64,000 nucleotides of DNA from Pseudidiomarina aquimaris (GTDB taxonomy: Bacteria > Pseudomonadota > Gammaproteobacteria > Enterobacterales > Alteromonadaceae): positions 62,001-126,000 of the forward strand of contig NZ_PIPT01000008.1 of the NCBI RefSeq assembly GCF_003987395.1. The letters are read 5' to 3'. Below are positions 1 through 8,943 of this stretch, in pieces (position 1 is the first letter of the stretch; each line of letters begins with the position of its first letter). The notes under the pieces were generated by a model that saw only the letters and a program-made list of their open reading frames with translations, was not told the DNA's origin and searched no databases. Position numbers and translations under genes: made by a program.

Positions 1-2
1 TC

Positions 3-1514
3 GATGCTGAAAAAGGCGTGCAAACACAGACGCGTCGCCATAGCTTCATTGTCAGCTTGCTCGGCATTAAGCATGTGATCGTTGCCGTTAATAAAATGGA
101 CAGCGTCGACTTCAGCCAAGAACGCTACAAAGCTATTCAGCAAGAGTACATTGAGCTAGCCGGTTTATTGACGATTCCGGACATCCATTTCGTGCCAATC
201 AGTGCGCTTAACGGCGACAATGTTGTAAACAAAAGCGCCAATACGCCGTGGTTCCGCGGTCGCACCTTAATGCAATACCTTGAAACCCTAGAAATTCAGC
301 AGGCGCAGCAAAAAGCCTTCCGCTTGCCAGTGCAATGGGTGAACCGCCCCAACGCACAGTTTCGCGGCTATGCCGGAAACATCGCCTCGGGCGCAGTACA
401 GCCAGGCGACACCATTCGCGTGCTGCCCTCGGGCAAAGTCACCACAGTGAAAAGTATCGAGACCTTCGACGGTGCATTAGAGCGTGCGCAGGCGCCGCAA
501 GCGGTCACGTTAACCCTCAACGACGACATCGATATCAGCCGCGGCAATATGATCGTCGAGAAAGACGCCCTGCCCCAAATGTCACGGCGATTGCGCGCCA
601 AACTGGTTTGGTTGCATGAGGACGCGCTGCAACCGCAGCGGGAATATCTGCTGAAGATGAACACCCAGACCACCACCGCGCAGTGTGAGAAGGTACGCTA
701 TCGCATCGATATCAATACGCTCAAAGAAGTTGAAGACAACCAGCTTGGTTTGAACGAGATCGGCATGATTGACCTGCAGGCAACGCAGCCGCTGGTGTTT
801 GATAGTTACCAACAAAACCGTGCCACCGGCGCGTTCACTCTGATCGACAAGCTTACGCAAGCGACGGTGGCAGCGGGTATGGTCACCCAGGCGCTGAATG
901 ATAGCATTGAAGCGCGCTCGCCTCGGGTGGGCCCGGTTACTTGGCAGACGACCACCGTCAGCGCTGCAGAGCGCGCGGCGTTGAAACAACAGAAACCGGT
1001 GGTGTTGTGGTTTACTGGGCTTTCGGGCGCGGGCAAGTCAGCCATTGCCAATGCAGTCGAAAAGCGATTACTGGAAATGCACAAACACACCTACCTGCTC
1101 GACGGCGACAACGTGCGCCACGGCCTCAATACAGGGCTGACCTTCAGTGAGGCCGATCGCATCGAAAACATCCGCCGCATTGGTGAAGTTGCCAAGCTGA
1201 TGGTCGACGCTGGCTTGATTGTGTTGACTGCATTTATTTCGCCACTACGTGCGAACCGGGAATTCGTGCGCTCGCGACTTGCCCAAGACGAATTTATTGA
1301 GATTTTTGTCGATACGCCGCTCGAGGTGTGTGAACAACGCGACCCGAAAGGCCTCTACGCCAAAGCCCGCCAAGGCGAAATTGCCAACTTTACCGGCATT
1401 AGCTCACCTTACGAGCCGCCTGAAGCGCCGGAGCTGACGCTCGACACCACGGCATTGAGCATCGACGAAGCCGCCGACAAAGTCATCGCCTATTTGGCAA
1501 CACGTAGCCCGTAG
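3..1514 (+). CDS. cysNC: Sulfate adenylyltransferase subunit 1 / adenylylsulfate kinase fusion (5' end cut by window)
   Basis: The frame is open from base 3, so the true start lies left of the window and the N-terminal GTPase P-loop is missing. What remains begins at the CysN switch region ([14 protein letters not shown]), followed by the guanine-specificity motif NKMD (about 25 residues on) and EF-Tu-like beta-barrel domains. A CysC APS-kinase domain follows, with P-loop GLSGAGKS near residue 334 counted from base 18, and [14 protein letters not shown]. CysN with CysD makes APS from sulfate and ATP; CysC phosphorylates it to PAPS. A cysD gene should lie immediately upstream. The last codons (Ser-Pro-stop) are read from the first REP palindrome, so the C-terminus was probably reshaped by REP insertion. 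Confidence 0.95.
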   Translation, partial: DAEKGVQTQTRRHSFIVSLLGIKHVIVAVNKMDSVDFSQERYKAIQQEYIELAGLLTIPDIHFVPISALNGDNVVNKSANTPWFRGRTLMQYLETLEIQQAQQKAFRLPVQWVNRPNAQFRGYAGNIASGAVQPGDTIRVLPSGKVTTVKSIETFDGALERAQAPQAVTLTLNDDIDISRGNMIVEKDALPQMSRRLRAKLVWLHEDALQPQREYLLKMNTQTTTAQCEKVRYRIDINTLKEVEDNQLGLNEIGMIDLQATQPLVFDSYQQNRATGAFTLIDKLTQATVAAGMVTQALNDSIEARSPRVGPVTWQTTTVSAAERAALKQQKPVVLWFTGLSGAGKSAIANAVEKRLLEMHKHTYLLDGDNVRHGLNTGLTFSEADRIENIRRIGEVAKLMVDAGLIVLTAFISPLRANREFVRSRLAQDEFIEIFVDTPLEVCEQRDPKGLYAKARQGEIANFTGISSPYEPPEAPELTLDTTALSIDEAADKVIAYLATRSP

Positions 1515-1608
1515 TTCTACTACGGGTCAAACCTGCCACCACCGCCATACCCTGAACAACCACCCACGTGTGCCCCGCAGCTTCCCCCGCAGTAAAACTG
1601 CGGGCTAC
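1504..1608. repeat. REP doublet, tail-to-tail palindromes at the cysNC 3' end
   Basis: Left unit 1504-1527 has head GTAG followed by stem CCCGTAG, loop TTCTA, stem CTACGGG. Right unit 1586-1608 is the inverted form with a CCCGCAG/CTGCGGG stem and a GTAG head on the other strand. The heads point outward. The 3' half of the linker (about 1556-1585) resembles those at 21806-21835 and 44169-44196. The TAG at 1512-1514 inside the left unit is the stop codon of cysNC. Confidence 0.9.
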
Positions 1609-1663
1609 TGTTATTGAAGCGTTAGCGTTATGATAGGCGCTACGGACGAATTGGACGAAGAGA

Positions 1664-2578
1664 ATGAAGAAGCTCAGCCTAAAAGCTTTAGAAGCTTTCC
1701 AAACAGTATTTCGCACCGGCTCAACAACAGCTGCTGCCACTCAATTACAATTAACGCAGCCTGCGGTTAGCCGGTTACTCGCGAGTTTTGAGGAGTATGT
1801 CGGCTTTGCGTTGTTTTATAGAGAGCATGGGCGTCTGATCCCCACTGAAGAGGCGCATGCGCTAAGTAACGAAGCAGAGGTTGCACTGGGTAGCGTCGAG
1901 CGTTTGGGGCAACTGGCCCAAAATATTAAAAACACCAGTATCGGTTCGTTAAAAGTGGTGGCCCCAGTAAGTTTTGTCGCAGGCCTATTAGCCGACGTTG
2001 TTGCCGAATTTATGCGTTTACACCCCAATGTGACGATCAACCTCGACTCTCGCAGTCCTGACTCAACCCGCGAACTAGTAGCGCATCGCGCTTTTGATTG
2101 TGGGTTTATTCAATTGCCTGAGCGCCATCCAGGAATCAATGCCACCCCACTCTTTCAAAGCCAGATGATGTGCGTGCTCAACCGTAACCACAAACTCGCA
2201 CAAGAGCCACAGCTCACCCCCAGCAATCTAGCCCAAGAACACCTTATATTGCTAGGCAAAGGGCGCACTTCACGCGGGCAAATAGAACAGGCCTTTCGTG
2301 ATCACAACTTGTCACTAAGACCAAAAATCGATACGCATAATGTGGCCACGGCTTGTGCCTTTGCTAGGCGGGGCCTTGGCATCGCCATTGTGAACGGCGC
2401 GCTGGCACAACAATATCTAAATCAAGAGCTTATTTTACGACCGTTTGCCCCCACTATTCCCATCGAGTACGGCTTTATTACGTCCAAGCACGCACCTATG
2501 TCACTGCTTACGCAGCGCTTTATGGAGCACTGCCAACAAGCAATGACGGTGAGTGCAAGTCGAAGTATTCATATATAA
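1664..2578 (+). CDS. LysR-family transcriptional regulator
   Basis: A 304-residue protein of standard LysR length. It has an N-terminal winged helix-turn-helix (residues about 4-64, with the typical AAATQLQLTQPAVSRLL helix pair), followed by a linker helix and a periplasmic-binding-protein-like effector domain (about 90-295). It lies on the same strand directly upstream of the TonB receptor / amidohydrolase / permease series, 113 bp before that receptor's start. A role in controlling those genes is plausible by position. The inducer cannot be told from sequence; an amino acid or N-acylated amino acid would fit the neighbours. The start follows GAAGAGA, an acceptable ribosome site. Confidence 0.9.
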   Translation: MKKLSLKALEAFQTVFRTGSTTAAATQLQLTQPAVSRLLASFEEYVGFALFYREHGRLIPTEEAHALSNEAEVALGSVERLGQLAQNIKNTSIGSLKVVAPVSFVAGLLADVVAEFMRLHPNVTINLDSRSPDSTRELVAHRAFDCGFIQLPERHPGINATPLFQSQMMCVLNRNHKLAQEPQLTPSNLAQEHLILLGKGRTSRGQIEQAFRDHNLSLRPKIDTHNVATACAFARRGLGIAIVNGALAQQYLNQELILRPFAPTIPIEYGFITSKHAPMSLLTQRFMEHCQQAMTVSASRSIHI

Positions 2579-2613
2579 CAAAACCGCATAGCTGAATGAC
2601 AAAAACAGATAAC

Positions 2614-2626
2614 ATTGCATAGCAAT
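2614..2626. promoter_or_regulatory. Candidate LysR operator (ATTGC-ATA-GCAAT palindrome)
   Basis: A perfect 5-bp inverted repeat with a 3-bp centre, in the 113-bp gap between the LysR gene and the TonB receptor gene. LysR proteins bind short interrupted dyads of this kind. The match is short and untested, so the call is tentative. Confidence 0.3.
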
Positions 2627-2691
2627 TTAAGTATTTGGTAGCTTGCCTGCGTCGTAACAAAATAACTTATAACGCATTGCGGAGACGCATT

Positions 2692-5415
2692 ATGAACAAC
2701 CCTATTTTTATGAAGACGCTCGTAGCAAGCGGCATTACCCTCGCATTATCGGCGGCGTTAAGCGCGCCAGCGCAAGCACAAGAGCAAACCGAGCCAACGG
2801 CGGAACAGACACAAGTACAAGAAAAAATCACCGTTACAGGTTCGCGGATTGCCCGCCGCGAAGAATCCGGCGCACCTGTACAAGTAGTCGACCAAGAAGA
2901 CCTGGAAATTCGTGGCGCACTTAGCTTAGGTGAAGTATTGCAGGAGCTGCCGTCAGTCGGCGCCAGTTTAAATGGAAACGGCTCAGCCGGTACGTCACAT
3001 GGTTCGAGCACAATCAACCTTCGCAACCTCGGTGAAAACCGTGCGTTAGTGCTGGTTAATGGTAACCGTTGGGTTAATGGTGCCGGTACCCGTGGTTTTC
3101 GTGACTTTGTTGATCTCAACACTATACCAAGCGCTATTGTGAAGAGCGTCGAGGTACTCCAAGACGGTGCGACGGCCATCTATGGTGCCGACGCCATCGC
3201 CGGCGTCGTCAATATCCAAACCTACAAAGACTATGTAGGGACGCAAGCAAAAGCTTATTACGGGCAAGCCAGCGAAGGCGATCGTGAATCTGTCAACTTT
3301 GACTTTCTTCATGGCAGCGACTTTGGCGCCAACAATCTAATGATTGCGATCAGCTATACCGATCAACAACCTATCTATAGCCAAGATCGTGCTCTCACTC
3401 GCGTCCCCTTGAACGGCCTTACCACCGGTACCACCGAAGGGATCTTCCTTGAATCGGATCTTGCCTATTTGCCCTATTACGAGAACGGCGGCATCACCCG
3501 TGATCCAAACACCGATGGCAGCAACCCTGATAACTGGCGCGCCGCGACAAGCTCTGATGAATACAACCGTTGGGACAACAACTACGTAGTGGGTCCACTC
3601 GAGCGCAGCGCGGTATATGCGCAGTGGGTACAACCGTTTCAAGATGTCACCATGCGCATTGAAGCGCTTTATAATAACCGCAAATCCGATCAGCAATTTA
3701 GTCCCGCACCGCCCGTTATTCGGGGCAGCCGCGGCTTCATGATTGCCAACGACGCGCGCGTTAATCCGTTTGGCGTTGAGTTCTCTGGCAGCGACTTTCG
3801 AGTGTTGAACTTCTTCGACGAGGTAGGGCCGCGCGTCAACTCACAAGACGTAGACACCATGCGCTTTGGTATTGGTTTTGACGGTTATCTCGGCGCTACT
3901 TGGAGCTGGGACGCATTCGCTAGCTACGCCAGCAACGAAGCGACCTTCGTCAGTAATAACCAGCTCGATCTCGACCGCTTAGCGCTGGGATTACGCGCCT
4001 GTGACACCACGGGTATTGCCGCTGATGTCAGTGATTTAGCAGCCAACTGCACACCCGTGAACCTCTTCAACCCACTGACAGCCGACATGGTCGATTACAT
4101 TCGTTTTCAAGGGCATGACCAAAACGAATCCAAGCAAACCCACGCGCGCATCAACTTTAGCGGTCCGGTAGCCGAGCTCGATGCCGGTGAAATTTTGGTT
4201 GCGACCGGTTTTGAATACCGTAAAGAACAAGGCGTTGATAACCCAGATGCGCGTATTAGCGCTGATCCACGGGTCAACAGTTATCGTGCAACTACTTCGT
4301 CACCACGTGAAGGCACCCGCGGCGAATACGACCTATACGAAGCCTATGCTGAAGCCACGATCCCGCTCTTAACCAATGCTGCGCTGGCAAAAGATCTTGA
4401 ACTGAACCTAGCCGCGCGGTTTAGCGACTACTCCACCTTTGGCAGTACCACCAATACCAAAGTGGGCGTGCTCTGGCGCGTGAACGACGATCTGATGTTC
4501 CGCAGCAACTGGGCTGAAGGCTTCCGTGCGCCAAGCATTCTGGAGTTATTCGAAGGCCAGCGCGCAACATTTGCACCGGTCATCGACCCATGCTCCGGCG
4601 GTAGTAACTTACCCGGCTGTCAAGGCGTAGCAAGCAGTTACGTACAGACCGACTCGCTCCAGCCAGTTACAGTAGGCGGTAACCCCGATCTGCAACCGGA
4701 AACTTCAGATAACTTCAATATCGGCATGGTGTGGAGCCCTGCAGCGATAGAAGGCTTCAGCTTAAGTTTGGACTACTATGATATTGAAGTGAGCGACACT
4801 ATTAGCACGTTCGGTGCGCAAAACTTACTCGACCTATGCGCCAATACTGGTCGTAACTGCGGCGTCATCACGCGTAATAGCAACGGTGAACTGGTAAACA
4901 TCGTCGATGGTCCAGTGAACCTTAACCGCACCGCTACCAGTGGTGCTGACCTGCTCGCTAGCTATCGTTTTGACAATCACTATGGACGCTTCGACATGAC
5001 TTTGAACATGTCCTATTTGAGTGAGTTTGAGCAAGCAAGCACACTGGCTGATGGCTCGGAAAATGTCGAAGACCTCGTAGGCATTGCGCGTTCACGTGAA
5101 GCGTTCCCTGAACTGCGCAGTAACTTCCAAGTGCAGTGGCAGCGTGATGACTGGAGCGCAACCTATAGCGCACGCCACATTGGTGATACCACTGAAACCT
5201 ACAAAGGTGAGGACTATCACATTGGCACCGTGGTCTATCACTCAGCTTCGGCCGGTTATGACTTCGGCAATGGTTTGCGAGCTAAGTTCGGCGTCAATAA
5301 CATTGGTGATAAACAACCACCAGCGAGTCGTACCAACTTGAATATCAACTTTGATATCAATACGTACAACGCAATTGGTCGCTTCTACTACACCCAATTG
5401 ACTTATAACTTTTAA
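2692..5415 (+). CDS. TonB-dependent outer-membrane receptor
   Basis: The start is placed at ATG 2692, which follows GGAGACGCATT; an upstream in-frame start at 2635 lacks a ribosome site. The product is about 907 residues. It has a signal peptide ending near ...SAPAQAQ, a TonB-box region with EKITVTGSRI, a plug domain (GEVLQELPSV, NLRNLGENRALVLVNGNR, DGATAIYGADAIAGVVNI) and a long 22-strand-type beta-barrel. The barrel ends in an aromatic residue (YTQLTYNF), as outer-membrane proteins do. It imports a large or scarce substrate using TonB energy. The next two genes suggest a peptide or N-formyl/N-acyl amino acid rather than iron, but that is inferred from context only. Confidence 0.93.
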   Translation: MNNPIFMKTLVASGITLALSAALSAPAQAQEQTEPTAEQTQVQEKITVTGSRIARREESGAPVQVVDQEDLEIRGALSLGEVLQELPSVGASLNGNGSAGTSHGSSTINLRNLGENRALVLVNGNRWVNGAGTRGFRDFVDLNTIPSAIVKSVEVLQDGATAIYGADAIAGVVNIQTYKDYVGTQAKAYYGQASEGDRESVNFDFLHGSDFGANNLMIAISYTDQQPIYSQDRALTRVPLNGLTTGTTEGIFLESDLAYLPYYENGGITRDPNTDGSNPDNWRAATSSDEYNRWDNNYVVGPLERSAVYAQWVQPFQDVTMRIEALYNNRKSDQQFSPAPPVIRGSRGFMIANDARVNPFGVEFSGSDFRVLNFFDEVGPRVNSQDVDTMRFGIGFDGYLGATWSWDAFASYASNEATFVSNNQLDLDRLALGLRACDTTGIAADVSDLAANCTPVNLFNPLTADMVDYIRFQGHDQNESKQTHARINFSGPVAELDAGEILVATGFEYRKEQGVDNPDARISADPRVNSYRATTSSPREGTRGEYDLYEAYAEATIPLLTNAALAKDLELNLAARFSDYSTFGSTTNTKVGVLWRVNDDLMFRSNWAEGFRAPSILELFEGQRATFAPVIDPCSGGSNLPGCQGVASSYVQTDSLQPVTVGGNPDLQPETSDNFNIGMVWSPAAIEGFSLSLDYYDIEVSDTISTFGAQNLLDLCANTGRNCGVITRNSNGELVNIVDGPVNLNRTATSGADLLASYRFDNHYGRFDMTLNMSYLSEFEQASTLADGSENVEDLVGIARSREAFPELRSNFQVQWQRDDWSATYSARHIGDTTETYKGEDYHIGTVVYHSASAGYDFGNGLRAKFGVNNIGDKQPPASRTNLNINFDINTYNAIGRFYYTQLTYNF

Positions 5416-5425
5416 GGAGTCACAG

Positions 5426-6277
5426 GTGTCAAACGAACAAGCATTTACCATGTGGTTGCCCCCAACGGGGCAATCACAGCCGTTGGTATTCGATTCACCG
5501 CATAGCAGCTGTCGGTTTCCATCACATCCACTACTCGCCGCCACCGAAGCGCAACTGAAAACCGGTTGGGACGCCTACGTCGACGAGCTATGGCAACCGA
5601 GTGTGGCGCGTGGCGCCAGCCTAATTGCGGCCAACTTTTCACGCATGTTCATTGATCCTAATCGGGCGGCGACAGATATTGACGCGGCGCTCTTGGCTGA
5701 GGCTTGGCCCGAAGATTTACAGCCAACGCCGTATAGCGATCGCGGGATGGGCTTGATCCGGCGCTTTGCCTTACCCGGCGTGCCAATGTATGCAGGACGA
5801 TTAAGTGTTACCGATGTACAAGAGCGCATTAGTGCGTATTATCAGCCGTACCACGAGGCCCTTGCTACGCGCTTAGATACCCTTAAAGCGCAATTTGGTA
5901 GCGTTTGGCATGTTGATTGTCACTCCATGAAGTCGACCGGTAATGCCATGAACATAGATGCGGGCATCGCCCGCCCTGACGTGGTGATCAGCGATGCCAA
6001 TGGCACTTCGGCGTCGCGCGAGTTCAGTTCGGTGGTGATCAACGAGTTTCAGCGTCTTGGCTTGCGCGCCGCATTGAACCACCCCTATCAAGGTGGCCAC
6101 ATTGTGCGCCACTATGGCTTACCCTCGGCCGGAATGCATAGTATTCAGATCGAGTTAAATCGTGCGCTTTATATGAACGAGGCGACCTTTGAAAAATCAG
6201 CGAACTTTGCGCAGTTGCAGCAGGACTTGGCGCAAGTAACGGAGACGATTCTTGAGTACATCAAAGCAAACACGTAA
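5426..6277 (+). CDS. N-formylglutamate amidohydrolase family protein
   Basis: A 283-residue HutG/FGase-family metal hydrolase. Recognisable family motifs are DSPHSS near the N-terminus, DPNRAATD, WHVDCHSM (likely metal ligands) and NHPYQGGHIVRHYG. The family removes formyl or related acyl groups from amino acids, classically N-formyl-L-glutamate to glutamate plus formate at the end of one histidine-degradation route. No other hut gene is nearby, so the substrate may differ. The start is GTG at 5426 with AAGGAG seven bases upstream. It lies 10 bp after the TonB receptor stop and overlaps the permease gene by 26 bp, indicating one operon. Confidence 0.85.
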   Translation: MSNEQAFTMWLPPTGQSQPLVFDSPHSSCRFPSHPLLAATEAQLKTGWDAYVDELWQPSVARGASLIAANFSRMFIDPNRAATDIDAALLAEAWPEDLQPTPYSDRGMGLIRRFALPGVPMYAGRLSVTDVQERISAYYQPYHEALATRLDTLKAQFGSVWHVDCHSMKSTGNAMNIDAGIARPDVVISDANGTSASREFSSVVINEFQRLGLRAALNHPYQGGHIVRHYGLPSAGMHSIQIELNRALYMNEATFEKSANFAQLQQDLAQVTETILEYIKANT

Positions 6278-7640
6278 TCCACTAGTCGTGCTGTTTGGCA
6301 TTTTGCTCTTGGCCGGCCTGCTTACTTATTTGGTTGACTCGGGCAGCTATGAACGCGAAGGTCGTCTCGTCTTGCCTGGCAGCTATACGGTGCTTGATAA
6401 AGATGCCAGCGTCAGTAATCTTTGGCGCGTATCCCCTGTCGCCGACGGCGCCGCTCCCGTGAGTATGGCTGAGCTGTTTCTAGCCATTCCAGAGGGCTTA
6501 GAGCGCGGTGCTGGCTTAATCTTCATGGTACTGGTGATTGGCGGTATGTTTGGCATCTTAAAGCAAGCTGGGGCAGTCGATGCCGGTCTGGAGCGGCTAT
6601 TGAGCTCAGTGCGGGGTAATGTATACGTGCTGGTGCCAACACTGATGGTAGTGTTCGCCGCCGGCAGTACCTTTTTGGGTCTAGCGTCTGAATATTTATT
6701 GATTATTCCACTGATGGTGGCCATGGCCGAGCGTTTGGGCATGACACGGATCATCGGCTTGGGCATTGTGACCGTTGCGGTAAAAGCCGGCTATTTAAGT
6801 TCGGTCACCAACCCACTACCACTGACCATCGCGCAACCCTTAGTGGGAGTACCTATTTTTAGCGGCGCCGGGCTGCGTTTTGTATTTTTCTGTATCTTCA
6901 CTCTGGTTGGCATCGGATTTATGCTGCTGGTCATTCATCGCTACAGTAAACACCATGCGGTACGCGAAGAAACCGTTATAAGCTTTGACGCCAAGCCTTT
7001 GTCAGCACGTCATACCTGCATGTGGTTGGTATTATTAAGTGGCATTGGTTTTCTGGTCTATGCATCGAATACCTGGCAGTGGAACAAAGAAGAGCTGACT
7101 GCGTTTTATCTGTTTCTGAGTGTGATTTTAGCTTTTATCAGCGGCCTAGGCCTAAGCGGCGCCGCCGATGCTTTCGTTGCGGGCATGAAAAAGATTTTGT
7201 TGGCGAGTTTTTTAATTGGCGTCGCCTTTGCTATTGCAGTAACGCTGGAACGCGGGCAAATTCTCGACAGCGTGATCTTTGGCCTCACCAGTATTATCGG
7301 TGAAAATAATTCCTGGCTAGCCGCCCAAGGCATGTTGCTGTCACAGCTGAGTTTGGACTTTTTGATCCCATCAACCTCAGGGCAAGCTGCGGTCTCGATG
7401 CCGATTTTAGGTCCCTTAGGCCAAATTGCCGGGGTCGGCCCACAAACAACCGTATTGGCGTTTTTATTTGGTAATGGCATCACCAACATGATCACCCCCA
7501 CATCAGGAACCTTGCTGGCATACTTAGCCACCGCGCAAGTTCCCTGGACCCAATGGGCGAAGTTTATCTTGCCTCTGTGTGTGGTGTTCATTGGCTTGGC
7601 AATGCTAATGCTTACGTACGCGGTAAGCCTTGGGGTGTAG
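6252..7640 (+). CDS. YfcC/DcuC-family inner-membrane permease (amino acid or dicarboxylate)
   Basis: A 462-residue polytopic membrane protein with about 11-12 hydrophobic segments. It resembles the YfcC / C4-dicarboxylate anaerobic carrier (DcuC-like) family, seen in LIFMVLVIGGMFGILKQAGA, LSLDFLIPSTSGQAAVSMPI and NGITNMITPTSGTLLAYL. Family members move dicarboxylates or basic/other amino acids and peptides. Translation appears to start at TTG 6252, seven bases after GGAG and inside the 3' end of the amidohydrolase gene. This is a translationally coupled arrangement: outer-membrane uptake, deacylation and inner-membrane transport are encoded together. Confidence 0.85.
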   Translation: MSTSKQTRNPLVVLFGILLLAGLLTYLVDSGSYEREGRLVLPGSYTVLDKDASVSNLWRVSPVADGAAPVSMAELFLAIPEGLERGAGLIFMVLVIGGMFGILKQAGAVDAGLERLLSSVRGNVYVLVPTLMVVFAAGSTFLGLASEYLLIIPLMVAMAERLGMTRIIGLGIVTVAVKAGYLSSVTNPLPLTIAQPLVGVPIFSGAGLRFVFFCIFTLVGIGFMLLVIHRYSKHHAVREETVISFDAKPLSARHTCMWLVLLSGIGFLVYASNTWQWNKEELTAFYLFLSVILAFISGLGLSGAADAFVAGMKKILLASFLIGVAFAIAVTLERGQILDSVIFGLTSIIGENNSWLAAQGMLLSQLSLDFLIPSTSGQAAVSMPILGPLGQIAGVGPQTTVLAFLFGNGITNMITPTSGTLLAYLATAQVPWTQWAKFILPLCVVFIGLAMLMLTYAVSLGV

Positions 7641-7724
7641 TCAAAGCCTATTTATCGACGCATTCCTGATACCCGCGAGGCGTTCACTTTTAGCGTCAAT
7701 GAAATAAGCGGTGAGTACCTACTG

Positions 7725-8036
7725 GTGTCGAAGCGTAATACCGATACATCTGGTTTTCGAGTCAGTTTTGACTCTGAGCTTGAGTCCGAAGGTTATTTTA
7801 AGGCACCAACTATTAAGATCTTAATCTACACTGGTGAGCGCGACGCGGTTGCCACACTGATGCTTAACTTAGCAGAGCAGGAAGCTGTGCTGGTCGAAAA
7901 CCGCGCCTATTCAATGGCACCATTTCTACTTGAACTTATTGCTAATGACAAGCAATCGAATGAAATAGTCGCCTCTTGCTTGAGACGGTATTCGAATGAT
8001 GATTATGTTTGTGTGAAGCCTGCGTCGCTGCGTTAG
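7725..8036 (+). CDS. Hypothetical protein, possibly a 3' gene remnant
   Basis: The 103-residue product (from GTG 7725) has no recognised motif. The same frame is open upstream to the permease stop at 7640 and reads sensibly (…FTFSVNEISGEYLLVSK…), yet contains no ATG and no convincing ribosome site. It may therefore be the tail of a larger gene whose 5' part was lost, or a small protein with an unusual start. The sequence is soluble and acidic in character with no signal peptide. It marks the left edge of the accessory region. Function unknown. Confidence 0.4.
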   Translation: MSKRNTDTSGFRVSFDSELESEGYFKAPTIKILIYTGERDAVATLMLNLAEQEAVLVENRAYSMAPFLLELIANDKQSNEIVASCLRRYSNDDYVCVKPASLR

Positions 8037-8082
8037 ATTGCGAGAATAGGTATTACGAAGTTCGGAGTTGCAATAATAAAAA

Positions 8083-8122
8083 AGCAGTACCCACAAAACA
8101 GATACCGCTACACTCTGAAAAA
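8083..8122. repeat. Partial third copy of the dispersed leader repeat
   Basis: The stretch reading TACCCACAAAACAGATACCG and continuing to CTGAAAA closely matches 18367-18400, the region just upstream of the small membrane-protein gene at 18065-18343, and less closely 12229-12275. No coding part of that gene is present here. The fragment runs directly into a REP unit at 8127. Confidence 0.6.
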
Positions 8123-8126
8123 TTCC

Positions 8127-8147
8127 CCCGCAGTAGAACTGCGGGCT
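8127..8147. repeat. Single REP palindrome (GGAG head variant)
   Basis: Stem CCCGCAG / CTGCGGG around loop TAGAA, inverted orientation. On the minus strand the head reads GGAG rather than GTAG. It has no partner unit nearby. Confidence 0.75.
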
Positions 8148-8224
8148 CCCCTTGATTTCACCACTTTCGCCCAAAGGTAATAAAGAGCACGCAAATTCAA
8201 TCAACGAGATAAGCGAGGTTCTAA

Positions 8225-8842
8225 ATGCGAGTTGCAGTGGTAGGAGCCAATGGAAAAATAGGTCAACAGCTGGTAGAGCTGTTGCACAATGATGCCGAGC
8301 ATGAGGCCGTGGCGCTGGTGCGCAAAGAAGCGCAGCAAAAACAGTGGCAGGATAAAGGTGTGGAAACACGCCTAACAGATTTAGAAGGCTCAGTGGCGCA
8401 GCTGGCCGATGCATTCGCAGGTGTTGACGCCATCGCCTTTACCGCAGGTTCAGGTGGTAATAGCGGTGATGACAAGACCTTGCTGGTCGATCTCGACGGC
8501 GCCGTGAAAACCATGGAAGCCGCGCAAGCTGCAGGCATCAAACGCTTTGTAATGGTCAGCGCCTGGCAGGCCAACAATCGCGAGAACTGGGCGGACGAAC
8601 TCAAGCCCTACTACGCCGCCAAACATTACGCCGACCGCGAACTGATGCGCAGCGGCTTGGAGTGGACCATCGTCCGACCAGGTGCGCTCACCGACGACAA
8701 AGGCAGCGGCCGCGTCGACATTGGCGAGCATCTGCCCGCCGGCAAGATACCACGCGAAGATGTCGCGCATGTGCTGCTCGGCTGTCTGACAACTGATGGT
8801 ATGGTGGGTAAGGCGTTTGATGTGATAAGCGCCTACGAGTAG
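8225..8842 (+). CDS. NAD(P)-binding atypical SDR protein (YwnB/YhfK-like)
   Basis: A 205-residue Rossmann-fold protein with the N-terminal nucleotide-binding glycine motif VVGANGKIGQQL, then SAWQANNRENW and YYAAKHYADRELMRSG. This pattern is typical of small NAD(P)H-binding atypical short-chain dehydrogenases of the YwnB/NmrA-like group, whose substrates are mostly unknown and which often act as redox-sensing or stress enzymes. The stop TAG (8840-8842) is the head of the REP doublet that follows. A fragment resembling its 5' end (leader, ATG and about five codons) recurs at 15967-15997. Confidence 0.85.
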   Translation: MRVAVVGANGKIGQQLVELLHNDAEHEAVALVRKEAQQKQWQDKGVETRLTDLEGSVAQLADAFAGVDAIAFTAGSGGNSGDDKTLLVDLDGAVKTMEAAQAAGIKRFVMVSAWQANNRENWADELKPYYAAKHYADRELMRSGLEWTIVRPGALTDDKGSGRVDIGEHLPAGKIPREDVAHVLLGCLTTDGMVGKAFDVISAYE

Positions 8843-8943
8843 CCCGTGGTTCTACCACGGGCCCACCCCGCCACCACCTCGGTGGCTTTAATAATTACCC
8901 GAGTGAGTCCCAATGCGTAACCCGCACTACAAGTGCGGGCTAC
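8839..8943. repeat. REP doublet terminating two convergent genes
   Basis: Left unit 8839-8862: GTAG head with CCCGTGG / CCACGGG stem. Right unit 8921-8943: inverted, with a different loop (stem CCCGCAC / GTGCGGG around TACAA). The left head gives the stop of the plus gene (8840-8842), and the right head gives the stop of the minus gene (8940-8942). The right hairpin is followed by TTTTT on the plus strand and could act as a terminator. Confidence 0.88.

Noticed and set aside
2635-2691. In-frame upstream extension of the TonB receptor
   Set aside because: No ribosome site and no signal peptide. ATG 2692 has GGAG at the right distance and starts a good signal sequence.
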